Part shown: positions 7,044 to 13,087 of the stretch, piece after piece
How positions within the stretch are numbered: the stretch's first letter is position 1
How the letters are laid out: each line of letters starts with the position of its first letter
Assembly: GCA_944359595.1 (NCBI GenBank)
Contig: CALVSV010000010.1
Coordinates: 1 to 13,087 of the forward strand
Origin: an uncultured Bacilli bacterium
Lineage (GTDB): Bacteria; Bacillota_I; Bacilli_A; RF39; UBA660
DNA: 13,087 bases
Reading direction: 5' to 3'
Notes under the pieces: generated by a model
Seen by the model: only the letters and a program-made list of their open reading frames with translations
What the model was told of the DNA's origin: nothing
Databases searched by the model: none
Program-made: the position numbers and the translations under genes

Positions 7044-7241
7044 AAAAGACCGCGATAAAGAAATAGTAATAATCTAAGTTGTTTATAGAAAGCCAGTGGT
7101 TGATGTAAACTGGTAACGACATTTTATGAATTCACCTTTTAGTCTTTTCGAATAACTCGCGTTAAGAGATAAGTGCTTATTGAATTAAGGTGGTACCGCG
7201 GAAGACTTTTTCGTCCTTAGATGGATGGAAAAGTTTTTTTT
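7044..7241 (+). promoter_or_regulatory. T-box riboswitch, Phe-specific, controlling pheST
   Basis: The base of stem I pairs AAAAGAC (7044-7050) with GTCTTTT (7142-7148). Inside lie the conserved AGAAAGC (7087-7093), an AGTGG/TGATG/AAACTGG apical region, and the specifier TTC (Phe) at 7131-7133 followed by ACC. The canonical T-box core GGTGGTACCGCG is at 7189-7200, and its UGGU bulge can pair with an ACCA tRNA end. A strong terminator completes the switch. Uncharged tRNA-Phe is expected to stabilise the antiterminator and permit pheS-pheT transcription. Confidence 0.96.
7205..7241 (+). terminator. T-box attenuator terminator before pheS
   Basis: ACTTTTTCGTCC (7205-7216) pairs over about 12 bp, with two G-U wobbles, with GGATGGAAAAGT (7223-7234) around a TTAGAT loop, followed by seven T. 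The AAGGAGG ribosome site of pheS follows at once. Confidence 0.93.
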
Positions 7242-7255
7242 AAGGAGGAAAAGAA

Positions 7256-8311
7256 ATGATAGATAAAGAACTAATTAAAAAAATCGAAGAAGAAATAGAA
7301 AATATTTCTAATGCTTGTGAATTAAATGAGTTTAGAGTAGAATACTTAGGAAAAAAAGGAATTATAACTCTTTTATCTGGCAAAATGAAAGAATTATCTA
7401 ACGAAGAAAAAAAAGAGTATGGTAAAGAGTTAAATCAATTAAAAACAAACGTAACAACAAAACTTGAAGCTATTGCCTCAAAAATTAGGGAAGCAGAATT
7501 AAAGAAAAAATTAGAAGAAGAAAGATTAGATGTTACACTACCTGGTACATATATTCCTACAGCTTCATTTCATCCATTAAATAGGGTAATAGAAGAGGTA
7601 AAAGAAATATTTATATCTATGGGTTACGATGTAGAGTCAGGTCCCGAAATAGAAAATGATTTATATAATTTTGAATTATTAAATATACCTAAATCTCATC
7701 CGGCACGTGATATGCAAGATACATTTTATATTACAGACGAAGTATTATTGCGATCTCAAACATCACCAGTGCAAATAAGAACAATGTTAAAAAACAAGGA
7801 AAAAACACCAATAAGAATAATTTGTCCTGGAAAAGTATATAGAAGAGATAATGATGATGCAACTCATTCACACGAATTTCACCAAATAGAAGGATTAGTA
7901 GTTGATGAAAACATATCTATGTCAGATTTAAAAGGAACATTAGAAATAGCTATAACAAAATTATTTGGAAGCAAGCGCAAATTAAGATTTAGACCATCTT
8001 TTTTCCCGTTTACTGAACCTAGCGTTGAGATTGACGTGTCATGCTTTAAATGTGATGGCAAGGGATGTAATATATGTAAAAAAACAGGCTGGATAGAAGT
8101 TTTAGGTGGTGGAATGGTACATCCTAATGTATTAAAAAATTGTGGATATGATCCAGATAAATATACTGGATTTGCTTTCGGAATAGGTGTTGAAAGAATA
8201 GCTATGCTTAAGTATGAAGTGCGAGATATAAGAGATTTTTATACTAACGATATAAGATTTTTATCTCAATTTAATGCGATAGAAAAGGGTGAAGATAATG
8301 TTAGTAAGTAA
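7256..8311 (+). CDS. pheS: phenylalanine--tRNA ligase alpha subunit
   Basis: This is the catalytic subunit of the (alpha-beta)2 PheRS. Residues 1-90 form the charged N-terminal coiled coil that grips the tRNA. Class II motif 1 is at about 105-124 ([11 protein letters not shown]). Motif 2 includes [20 protein letters not shown] (191-210). Motif 3 is [16 protein letters not shown] (305-320), followed by the family ending [16 protein letters not shown]. The CxxC...CxxC set C263, C266, C271 and C274 is the normal Firmicute insertion. AAGGAGG at 7242-7248 sets the ATG. The length of 351 is slightly above the usual ~340-345, because the reading frame runs about a dozen residues past RFLSQF into pheT. 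The last 14 bases overlap pheT, so the pair is translationally coupled and controlled by the Phe T-box. Confidence 0.98.
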   Translation: MIDKELIKKIEEEIENISNACELNEFRVEYLGKKGIITLLSGKMKELSNEEKKEYGKELNQLKTNVTTKLEAIASKIREAELKKKLEEERLDVTLPGTYIPTASFHPLNRVIEEVKEIFISMGYDVESGPEIENDLYNFELLNIPKSHPARDMQDTFYITDEVLLRSQTSPVQIRTMLKNKEKTPIRIICPGKVYRRDNDDATHSHEFHQIEGLVVDENISMSDLKGTLEIAITKLFGSKRKLRFRPSFFPFTEPSVEIDVSCFKCDGKGCNICKKTGWIEVLGGGMVHPNVLKNCGYDPDKYTGFAFGIGVERIAMLKYEVRDIRDFYTNDIRFLSQFNAIEKGEDNVSK

Positions 8312-10685
8312 GAAATGGTTAAATGAATATATTGATATTAAAGATATAGATACTAAAAAAATAGAAGAAGATATGCCTCTTATTGGTAATGAAATAGAAG
8401 AAATAACTAAACTAAGTAGTGCGACTAATCTAGTTATAGGAAAAGTTATTAGTTGTGTTTCACATCCTCAATCTGATCATTTACATGTGTGTAATGTAGA
8501 TATTGGGGATAAAGAATTACAAATTGTATGTGGTGCGTCAAATGTATGCGCTAATGCTTATGTAATAGTTGCGGTAGATGGTGCGACGCTTCCTGGTGGT
8601 ATAAATATTAAAAAAACAGTATTACGTGGTGTTGAATCTAACGGAATGCTTTGTTCACTACAAGAGATAGGTATACAAGAAAAATATGTTAAAGAAGAAT
8701 TTAAGGATGGTATATATTTAATAGATTGTAGTGATGAAGAAATAGGTAAATCCGCTTTATCTTATTTAGAATTGGATGATGAAATAATAAATTTTGAACT
8801 TACTGCTAATAGAAGTGATTTATTAAGTATGTTAGGAATGGCACATGAGTTTTCTAGTTTATATGGAGGAGAAGTAAAATATCCTGATACTACATATAAA
8901 ACAATAAATGATAGTACTAAAAATCATATTAATTTAGATGTTAAAACAAAAAATTGCTCATTATATGTTACTAAAATGGTTAAAGATGTAAATATAAAAG
9001 AAAGTCCTAAGTTTATTAAATCTAGACTTATTGCTAGTGGAATAAGACCTATAAATAATGTAGTAGATATATCTAATTACGTTATGCTTGAATATGGACA
9101 ACCTCTACACTTTTTTGATAGCGATAAATTAGGTAATGATATTATTGTTAGAATGGCAAAAAATGAAGAAAAGCTTAAAACACTTGATAATATAGATAGA
9201 ATTTTAGATGATGAAGATATAGTTATAGCTAATAGGGATGGAGCAGTAGGTCTTGCAGGTGTTATGGGCGGAGCTTCTACCGAAGTTTTAGATACTACTA
9301 AAAATATTACTATAGAAGCTGCAATTTTTAATCCTATAAATATAAGAAATACTTCAAAACGTATCTTAAAAAGTGAAGCATCAAATAGATTTGAAAAGGG
9401 AATAGACTATAATAGAACAAAAATAGCGCTTGATAGGGCTTGCCATCTACTTGAAAAATATGCTGATGCTAAAATATTAGATGATTATGTAATATACTCT
9501 AATATTGATATTGAAAAAAAGATAATAAATATAAAATACGATAATATTAGAAATGTACTTGGAATGAATATAAGTAATGATAAAATAAATGAAATCTTAT
9601 CAAGACTTGGATTTAAATATAATATTAATTGTGATTTATTGAATATAGAAGTTCCGTCAAGAAGATTAGATATTTCAATTAAAGAAGATATAATAGAAGA
9701 AATTGGAAGAATTAATGGATATAGTTTAATGGAAGGTACACTACCATTTGGAAGTATAAAAAGCGGTGGAATTTCTTCATATGAAAAATATAAGATGGAT
9801 ATAAAATCATATTTAATATCTTTAGGACTTTATGATGTAATAACTTATACGTTAACTAGCGAAGAAAAATCTAAACAATTTACTAATGATAAGTTTAAAA
9901 ATATAAGTGTAATAGATCCACTAAGTGATGATAAAAAAGTAACTCGTTATAGCTTGATACCATCATTATTAGAAGTATGTGAATATAATAATGCTAGAAA
10001 TATAAACGATGTTAATATATTTGAAATGTCTAATATATATTATGAATTAGATAATAAAATTGTAGAAAAAAGCATATGTTCATGCGTTATGCATGGTAAT
10101 TATATAGTAAATAATATATTAAAAAATACTATACCTTCATCATTTTATGTAATTAAGGGTATAATAGAAAGTTTATTCTCATATTTAAAATTAGATGGTA
10201 GATATGAATTTAAGAATACTGAATTACCTAAAGAAATGCACCCATATAGATCTGCATCGATATATGTAAATAGAAAAAGGGTTGGGTTAATTGGCGAAGT
10301 AATGCCTACTATAAAAAAGGATACATACGTATTTGAACTTGATATAGACGCATTATATGATTTAAAAATAAGAAATATTAAATATAAAGAAATTTCTAAA
10401 TATCCTACAATAGTAAAAGATATGGCCTTTTTAGTAGATAAAGATTTTGAAGCATCTAATATAATTAATTTAATTAAGAAAAATGGTACAAATATATTAA
10501 AAAACGTTAGTGTATTTGATGTATATACTGGTACAAATATTGATGAAAATAAAAAATCTATATCGTTTAAACTTGTGTTTTCTGATGTTGATAGAACATT
10601 AACAGATGATGAAGTAATGAAAATATTTAATAATATAATTGATAAAGTAGAAAGTACTTATGATGCAAAATTAAGAAATCAATAA
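8298..10685 (+). CDS. pheT: phenylalanine--tRNA ligase beta subunit
   Basis: The beta subunit carries tRNA-binding and Tyr-editing functions of PheRS. The chosen ATG gives [14 protein letters not shown], the usual PheT N-terminus, with AAGGG at 8285-8289. A GTG nine bases upstream is rejected because it falls within this ribosome site. The predicted length is 795 residues, which is typical. Domains in order: a tRNA-binding OB-fold at about 45-155 ([20 protein letters not shown]), the B3/B4 editing region at about 215-385, a B5 domain at about 405-475, the pseudo-catalytic core, and a C-terminal FDX-ACB anticodon-binding domain at about 700-795 opening [14 protein letters not shown]. Its start overlaps pheS by 14 bases, and its stop lies within the loop of the downstream terminator hairpin. 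Confidence 0.98.
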   Translation: MLVSKKWLNEYIDIKDIDTKKIEEDMPLIGNEIEEITKLSSATNLVIGKVISCVSHPQSDHLHVCNVDIGDKELQIVCGASNVCANAYVIVAVDGATLPGGINIKKTVLRGVESNGMLCSLQEIGIQEKYVKEEFKDGIYLIDCSDEEIGKSALSYLELDDEIINFELTANRSDLLSMLGMAHEFSSLYGGEVKYPDTTYKTINDSTKNHINLDVKTKNCSLYVTKMVKDVNIKESPKFIKSRLIASGIRPINNVVDISNYVMLEYGQPLHFFDSDKLGNDIIVRMAKNEEKLKTLDNIDRILDDEDIVIANRDGAVGLAGVMGGASTEVLDTTKNITIEAAIFNPINIRNTSKRILKSEASNRFEKGIDYNRTKIALDRACHLLEKYADAKILDDYVIYSNIDIEKKIINIKYDNIRNVLGMNISNDKINEILSRLGFKYNINCDLLNIEVPSRRLDISIKEDIIEEIGRINGYSLMEGTLPFGSIKSGGISSYEKYKMDIKSYLISLGLYDVITYTLTSEEKSKQFTNDKFKNISVIDPLSDDKKVTRYSLIPSLLEVCEYNNARNINDVNIFEMSNIYYELDNKIVEKSICSCVMHGNYIVNNILKNTIPSSFYVIKGIIESLFSYLKLDGRYEFKNTELPKEMHPYRSASIYVNRKRVGLIGEVMPTIKKDTYVFELDIDALYDLKIRNIKYKEISKYPTIVKDMAFLVDKDFEASNIINLIKKNGTNILKNVSVFDVYTGTNIDENKKSISFKLVFSDVDRTLTDDEVMKIFNNIIDKVESTYDAKLRNQ

Positions 10686-10704
10686 AACTTGATTTCTTAA
10701 TTTT
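10671..10704 (+). terminator. Hairpin terminator embracing the pheT stop codon
   Basis: TTAAGAAATCAA (10671-10682) and TTGATTTCTTAA (10689-10700) form a perfect 12-bp stem around the six-base loop TAAAAC, which contains the pheT TAA (10683-10685). Only four T follow, so as an intrinsic terminator it is modest. It is nonetheless the only candidate end for the pheST transcript before the next promoter. Confidence 0.65.
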
Positions 10705-10713
10705 AATGTATAT

Positions 10714-10742
10714 TTGAAATACAAAGCAAAATATGGTATAAT
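10714..10742 (+). promoter_or_regulatory. Strong SigA-type promoter with extended -10 for the phosphatase gene
   Basis: TTGAAA at 10714-10719 and perfect TATAAT at 10737-10742 are 17 bases apart. A TGG just before the -10 supplies the extended -10 TGn element. The ribosome site AAGGGGG (10754-10760) and ATG (10768) follow. Confidence 0.88.
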
Positions 10743-10767
10743 TATTATCAGTTAAGGGGGTTATATT

Positions 10768-11889
10768 ATGAACAAAAATATTGTTCCAAATTCATTCATT
10801 GCGATAAGTGATTTTCATGGATATGATTATCCTATTGAAAAAATTAAAAACTATTATTTAAATGAATATGATAAAATATTTATTTTAGGTGATGCAACTG
10901 ATCGAGGATTAGATTTACAAGGTAAAAATGGATTAAGCGTATTATTTAAAATAAAAGAATTATGTGATAAATATCCTAAAAAAATATTTTATATACCAGG
11001 TAATCATGATAGTTTTTTATATGAATATGGTAAATATGATAGTATTCTTGCAAAAGAGATGTTAATGCAAAACAATCAATATACTACTATTAAAGATATT
11101 GATGCATTAAAAGCATATAAATCAAATGGATTTAAATCATTGTTAAATTGGTTGGGAAAACAACCACTTCAAAAGGTGCATATATATAATGGTAAAACTT
11201 ATGTATTTGCTCATGCATTTTTCAATTTAAATATATTTAAATCAAATTATGCTTTTAATTTAGATGACTATGCTAGATTAGGATTTAATCCTGAAAGTAA
11301 GGAGTATCAAATATTATGGTTTAGACCTGGTAATAAATATGATCCTATGGATGTTCCACCAAATGTAATTGAAATAATTGGTCATACTCCAGAAAAATTA
11401 AGAAAAGGTAAAAACCTTGATTTAATTAATAGTAGTGGTACATATACAGATGTGTATTGTGTTGATGGGGGAATTAGCTATGGTGATGAAATGTTAAAAT
11501 TTGATGGAGATTATTATTCAACTCAACCGGTTAAACATAGCGATACTTCACCTAAAATAAATTCTATAAGTAATCGAATATCAAAATTAAAAAAGATAAA
11601 TAAAACATTAAAAATAATGGATGACGCTATATATGAAACTATATCTAAACATGGTGTAGAACAAGCTTATACTGCATTAGGTTCTATGTATTTAAATAAA
11701 GATAATTGGCTAAATTATTTTTCTAGAGAAAATAGAGATAATATAAGAAAATTGAAGAGAAAAAATATTATTGATGTATTGCTATATTTCTCAATAGATG
11801 GTAGTGTTGAATCTGGTATATTTGAATTTTCAAATTCAGTAAATAAAAAAGTTAAAAACAATCAATATAAAAAAATTAAAAAATATTGA
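10768..11889 (+). CDS. PPP/calcineurin-like metallophosphatase with helical C-terminal extension
   Basis: The N-terminal ~250 residues carry the ordered metal-ligand motifs of the PPP metallophosphoesterase family: DFH (D15, H17), GDATDRG (41-47), GNHD (78-81), H149 in FAHAFF, GH (205-206) in IIGHTPEK, and the closing VDGG near 232. Such enzymes hydrolyse phosphoserine/phosphothreonine or dinucleoside polyphosphates with a two-metal centre. The substrate here cannot be assigned. Bacterial members often end near residue 250. This one adds about 110 residues of mostly helical, Lys-rich sequence ending NQYKKIKKY, which I do not recognise. There is no signal peptide or membrane segment, so it should be cytoplasmic. 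AAGGGGG precedes the ATG by 7 bases. It is the only complete gene in the window ending in TGA, and that stop lies within the next promoter's -35 box. Confidence 0.85.
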   Translation: MNKNIVPNSFIAISDFHGYDYPIEKIKNYYLNEYDKIFILGDATDRGLDLQGKNGLSVLFKIKELCDKYPKKIFYIPGNHDSFLYEYGKYDSILAKEMLMQNNQYTTIKDIDALKAYKSNGFKSLLNWLGKQPLQKVHIYNGKTYVFAHAFFNLNIFKSNYAFNLDDYARLGFNPESKEYQILWFRPGNKYDPMDVPPNVIEIIGHTPEKLRKGKNLDLINSSGTYTDVYCVDGGISYGDEMLKFDGDYYSTQPVKHSDTSPKINSISNRISKLKKINKTLKIMDDAIYETISKHGVEQAYTALGSMYLNKDNWLNYFSRENRDNIRKLKRKNIIDVLLYFSIDGSVESGIFEFSNSVNKKVKNNQYKKIKKY

Positions 11890-11914
11890 CATGCATAAAA
11901 AAAATTATTACAAT
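11886..11914 (+). promoter_or_regulatory. SigA-type promoter overlapping the phosphatase stop codon
   Basis: A perfect TTGACA (11886-11891) includes the upstream TGA stop at 11887-11889. TACAAT at 11909-11914 follows with 17-base spacing. This gives the 126-residue gene its own transcription start at about 11921. No terminator separates it from the phosphatase gene, so read-through is also likely. Confidence 0.8.
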
Positions 11915-11938
11915 TAACATAGAGTAGGAAGTGGGTTT

Positions 11939-12319
11939 ATGTATGAAGAAGTATCTGTATTTTCATATATAACAAGAAGTTCTTTCGAGAACAGCATATC
12001 TATGTTAGTAAAATTAGATAATACATATGTAGGTTTTTTTACTATAGATAGTGATAACGATTTATTTATAACATATGAAGAAAACAGTGAATATAATAAA
12101 GATTTAGTAATTGATGTGATAAAATCTCATATATTAAATGAAATAATAGATGGTGTAACTAAATATATTAATGTAAATAAGCAATATTATAGAAATATTA
12201 GTCCAGATGCATATAGAAATTTACGTAAATTTATTAAAGATTATGATATTAAAACTTTACCATTTAATGATAATAATATAAATAATTTGGATTTTACATG
12301 TATCTATATAACTTATTAA
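11939..12319 (+). CDS. Unrecognised 126-residue cytoplasmic protein
   Basis: I do not recognise this protein. It is preceded by AGGAAG (11926-11931) seven bases before the ATG and by a near-consensus promoter, and it ends just before a strong terminator, so it looks like a real expressed gene. The N-terminal half reads as alternating beta strands (SVFSYITRSSFENSISMLVK, then TYVGFFTIDSDNDLFITY). The C-terminal half is probably helical (KDLVIDVIKSHILNEIIDGV and AYRNLRKFIKDYD). It is acidic, has a single cysteine near the end, and shows no signal peptide or membrane segment. It follows the phosphatase gene on the same strand and may share its transcript, which hints at but does not prove a common role. 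Confidence 0.7.
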   Translation: MYEEVSVFSYITRSSFENSISMLVKLDNTYVGFFTIDSDNDLFITYEENSEYNKDLVIDVIKSHILNEIIDGVTKYINVNKQYYRNISPDAYRNLRKFIKDYDIKTLPFNDNNINNLDFTCIYITY

Positions 12320-12330
12320 TTAATTTTAAT

Positions 12331-12361
12331 ATAAAAAAGTAACATTATGTTACTTTTTTAT
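12331..12361. terminator. Bidirectional terminator between convergent genes
   Basis: ATAAAAAAGTAAC (12331-12343) and GTTACTTTTTTAT (12349-12361) form a perfect 13-bp stem around ATTAT, extendable by flanking A-T pairs. The T-run in the right arm serves the plus-strand 126-residue gene, and the A-run in the left arm serves the minus-strand HD gene. The HD gene's TAA stop (12350-12352) lies inside the stem. Confidence 0.92.
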
Positions 12362-12868
12362 ATTTATAAATAATATTACCCAAATGTTTAATGCAGCATA
12401 TATTTTATAATTTAATTTAATGCCAAATTCTTTAAAACTTATTATTTTATCTGTAAAGCTTACTATCCATGATTCCATATATTTTGGTATTTTGTAGTCA
12501 ATCGGAAACATGTGAGTTGCGATTATATCTTCTTCTTTTTTTGATAGATCAAAGTGTTTTGTAGCGTTTTTAACTGCATCTTTAGGATGTTGTGTAGAAA
12601 ATAATTTTATTTTGTCTACAGTTTTGTTTTTGTTTATAGTTCTATCAAAATAAAAGTCATGTAATAATCCTGCACGAGCTACTGCCTTATAATCAAGTTT
12701 TAAGAATTTAGAAATTTTATATGAATAATATGATACTTTTAGACAATGATAAAATCTTGTCTCACCATGGTGTACTATATTATCAAGTTTTTGAAATTCT
12801 GGATTATCAACTATATCTGAAATAATATATTTATATTTTCTATCTTTTATATTTTCTAAATGATTCAT
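12350..12868 (-). CDS. HD-domain phosphohydrolase
   Basis: The 172-residue protein has the HD superfamily metal-ligand series: H41 in RFYHCLKVS, H70-D71 in GLLHDFYFDR, a mid histidine at 118 in ATHMFP, and D140 in SFTDKI. H94 in STQHPKDAV may also contribute. Such proteins hydrolyse nucleotides or other phosphate esters with a mono- or dinuclear metal site. The substrate cannot be named. The arrangement THMFP...PKY.ESWIVSFTDK is typical of short stand-alone Firmicute HD proteins. The ATG ending at 12868 is chosen because GAGGTGA (12880-12874) sits five bases upstream. A GTG at 12877 lies within that ribosome site and is rejected. The C-terminus (about 155-172) turns hydrophobic (IYAALNIWVILFI), possibly a peripheral membrane contact. 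The stop lies inside the shared terminator. Confidence 0.83.
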   Translation of the reverse strand: MNHLENIKDRKYKYIISDIVDNPEFQKLDNIVHHGETRFYHCLKVSYYSYKISKFLKLDYKAVARAGLLHDFYFDRTINKNKTVDKIKLFSTQHPKDAVKNATKHFDLSKKEEDIIATHMFPIDYKIPKYMESWIVSFTDKIISFKEFGIKLNYKIYAALNIWVILFINIKK

Positions 12869-12892
12869 TTGATTCACCTCATGAACTATATC

Positions 12893-12901
12893 ATTATATC
12901 A
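12893..12901 (-). promoter_or_regulatory. Extended -10 promoter for the HD gene
   Basis: Read on the minus strand this is TGATATAAT, a perfect TATAAT with an extended -10 TGn. No good -35 is seen at the right distance; a TTTATT is the best there. It lies about 13 bases before the GAGGTGA ribosome site. Confidence 0.6.
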
Positions 12902-13018
12902 TATTATGCAATAAAAATAAATTTAATTAGTACAATTTTACAAAATATTTACATATATTGACTTTTATATTTTGTCATTATAATTTTGAAATTTTATCCA
13001 TTTTTTGGTTTATATAAT
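12902..13018. other. AT-rich intergenic region, no gene seen
   Basis: This stretch upstream of the HD gene has stops in all frames and no ribosome site with a start. It contains short A/T-rich inverted repeats (TTGAC...GTCA at 12958-12978; CCATTTTTTGG at 12998-13008), but neither has a convincing stem plus U-run. I assign no function. Confidence 0.5.
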
Positions 13019-13087
13019 TTAAAAATTAACATATCTATTTACTTTAGGATCAGGTAGTCCAATATAAATTTGGTGTATTTTAATTTG
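13019..13087 (-). CDS. Possible C-terminal end of a minus-strand gene (partial)
   Basis: Reading the minus strand from the window edge, one frame is open for 22 residues and ends at TAA (13021-13019). It encodes a protein-like segment containing IHQIYIGLPDPKVNRY. The other frame open past the edge gives a less protein-like sequence, and the third closes at once. The composition (Gly, Pro, Asp, His, Gln) is richer than random AT-rich sequence would give, which suggests the tail of a gene lying beyond the window. The product is not recognised. Confidence 0.4.
   Translation of the reverse strand, partial: QIKIHQIYIGLPDPKVNRYVNF

Noticed and set aside
7879..8061. Minus-strand open frame inside pheS
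   Set aside because: It overlaps the well-conserved pheS core and has no start signals, so it is a shadow of pheS.
8289..8297. GTG start for pheT three codons upstream
   Set aside because: The GTG is inside the AAGGGTG segment that serves as ribosome site for the ATG at 8298, and MLVSKKWL is the usual PheT start.
12869..12877. GTG start for the HD gene three codons upstream
   Set aside because: It is part of the GAGGTGA ribosome site. The ATG ending at 12868 has the correct spacing.
12958..12984. Plus-strand promoter TTGACT...TATAAT
   Set aside because: The spacing is only 15 bases, and no plus-strand start or frame follows before the window ends. It is probably chance in AT-rich sequence.
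12998..13008. CCATTTTTTGG as a terminator for a minus-strand gene
   Set aside because: The stem is only three GC/AT pairs and has no adjoining U-run on either strand.

Overview
The window is very AT-rich bacterial chromosome, roughly a quarter GC by eye. All genes carry strong AGGAGG-type ribosome sites, TTGACA/TATAAT promoters and U-tailed hairpin terminators. Two aminoacyl-tRNA synthetase operons have tRNA-sensing T-box leaders. This points to a low-GC Firmicute/Mollicute-like lineage. Every Trp codon in the recognisable genes is TGG and TGA appears as a stop, so the genetic code is standard and a Mycoplasma or Spiroplasma (TGA = Trp) is unlikely. An uncultured deep Bacilli or RF39/Acholeplasma-like organism fits, but that placement is inference.

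Layout. Positions 1-69 are the 3' end of an upstream gene. Its 22-residue tail is identical, also at the DNA level, to the tail of rpsB. Positions 70-2828 hold rpsB (ribosomal protein S2 with a Lys/Glu-rich linker and a Rho_N/SAP-like C-terminal module), tsf (EF-Ts) and a membrane-anchored thioredoxin-fold protein with a CPWS site. Positions about 2815-4787 are a Thr-specific T-box leader and thrS, whose product lacks the usual TGS domain. Positions 4848-6027 are a self-contained unit encoding an exported Ig-like surface protein. Positions 6035-6970 encode a XerD-like tyrosine recombinase. Positions 7004-10704 are the pheST operon behind its own promoter and a Phe-specific T-box, closed by a hairpin that embraces the pheT stop codon. 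Positions 10714-12319 hold a PPP-type metallophosphatase and an unrecognised 126-residue protein, each with its own promoter. A bidirectional terminator at 12331-12361 separates these from a convergent minus-strand HD-domain phosphohydrolase gene. The last ~200 bases are mostly intergenic, with a possible minus-strand gene end at 13019-13087.

Most genes are housekeeping translation functions: S2, EF-Ts, ThrRS and both PheRS subunits. The two T-boxes couple synthetase expression to uncharged tRNA-Thr and tRNA-Phe. I see no CRISPR array, insertion sequence, prophage or defence system. The most unusual signals are the duplicated Rho_N-like tail, the non-canonical thioredoxin-fold protein in the rpsB-tsf operon, the TGS-less ThrRS, and several control elements overlapping stop codons.
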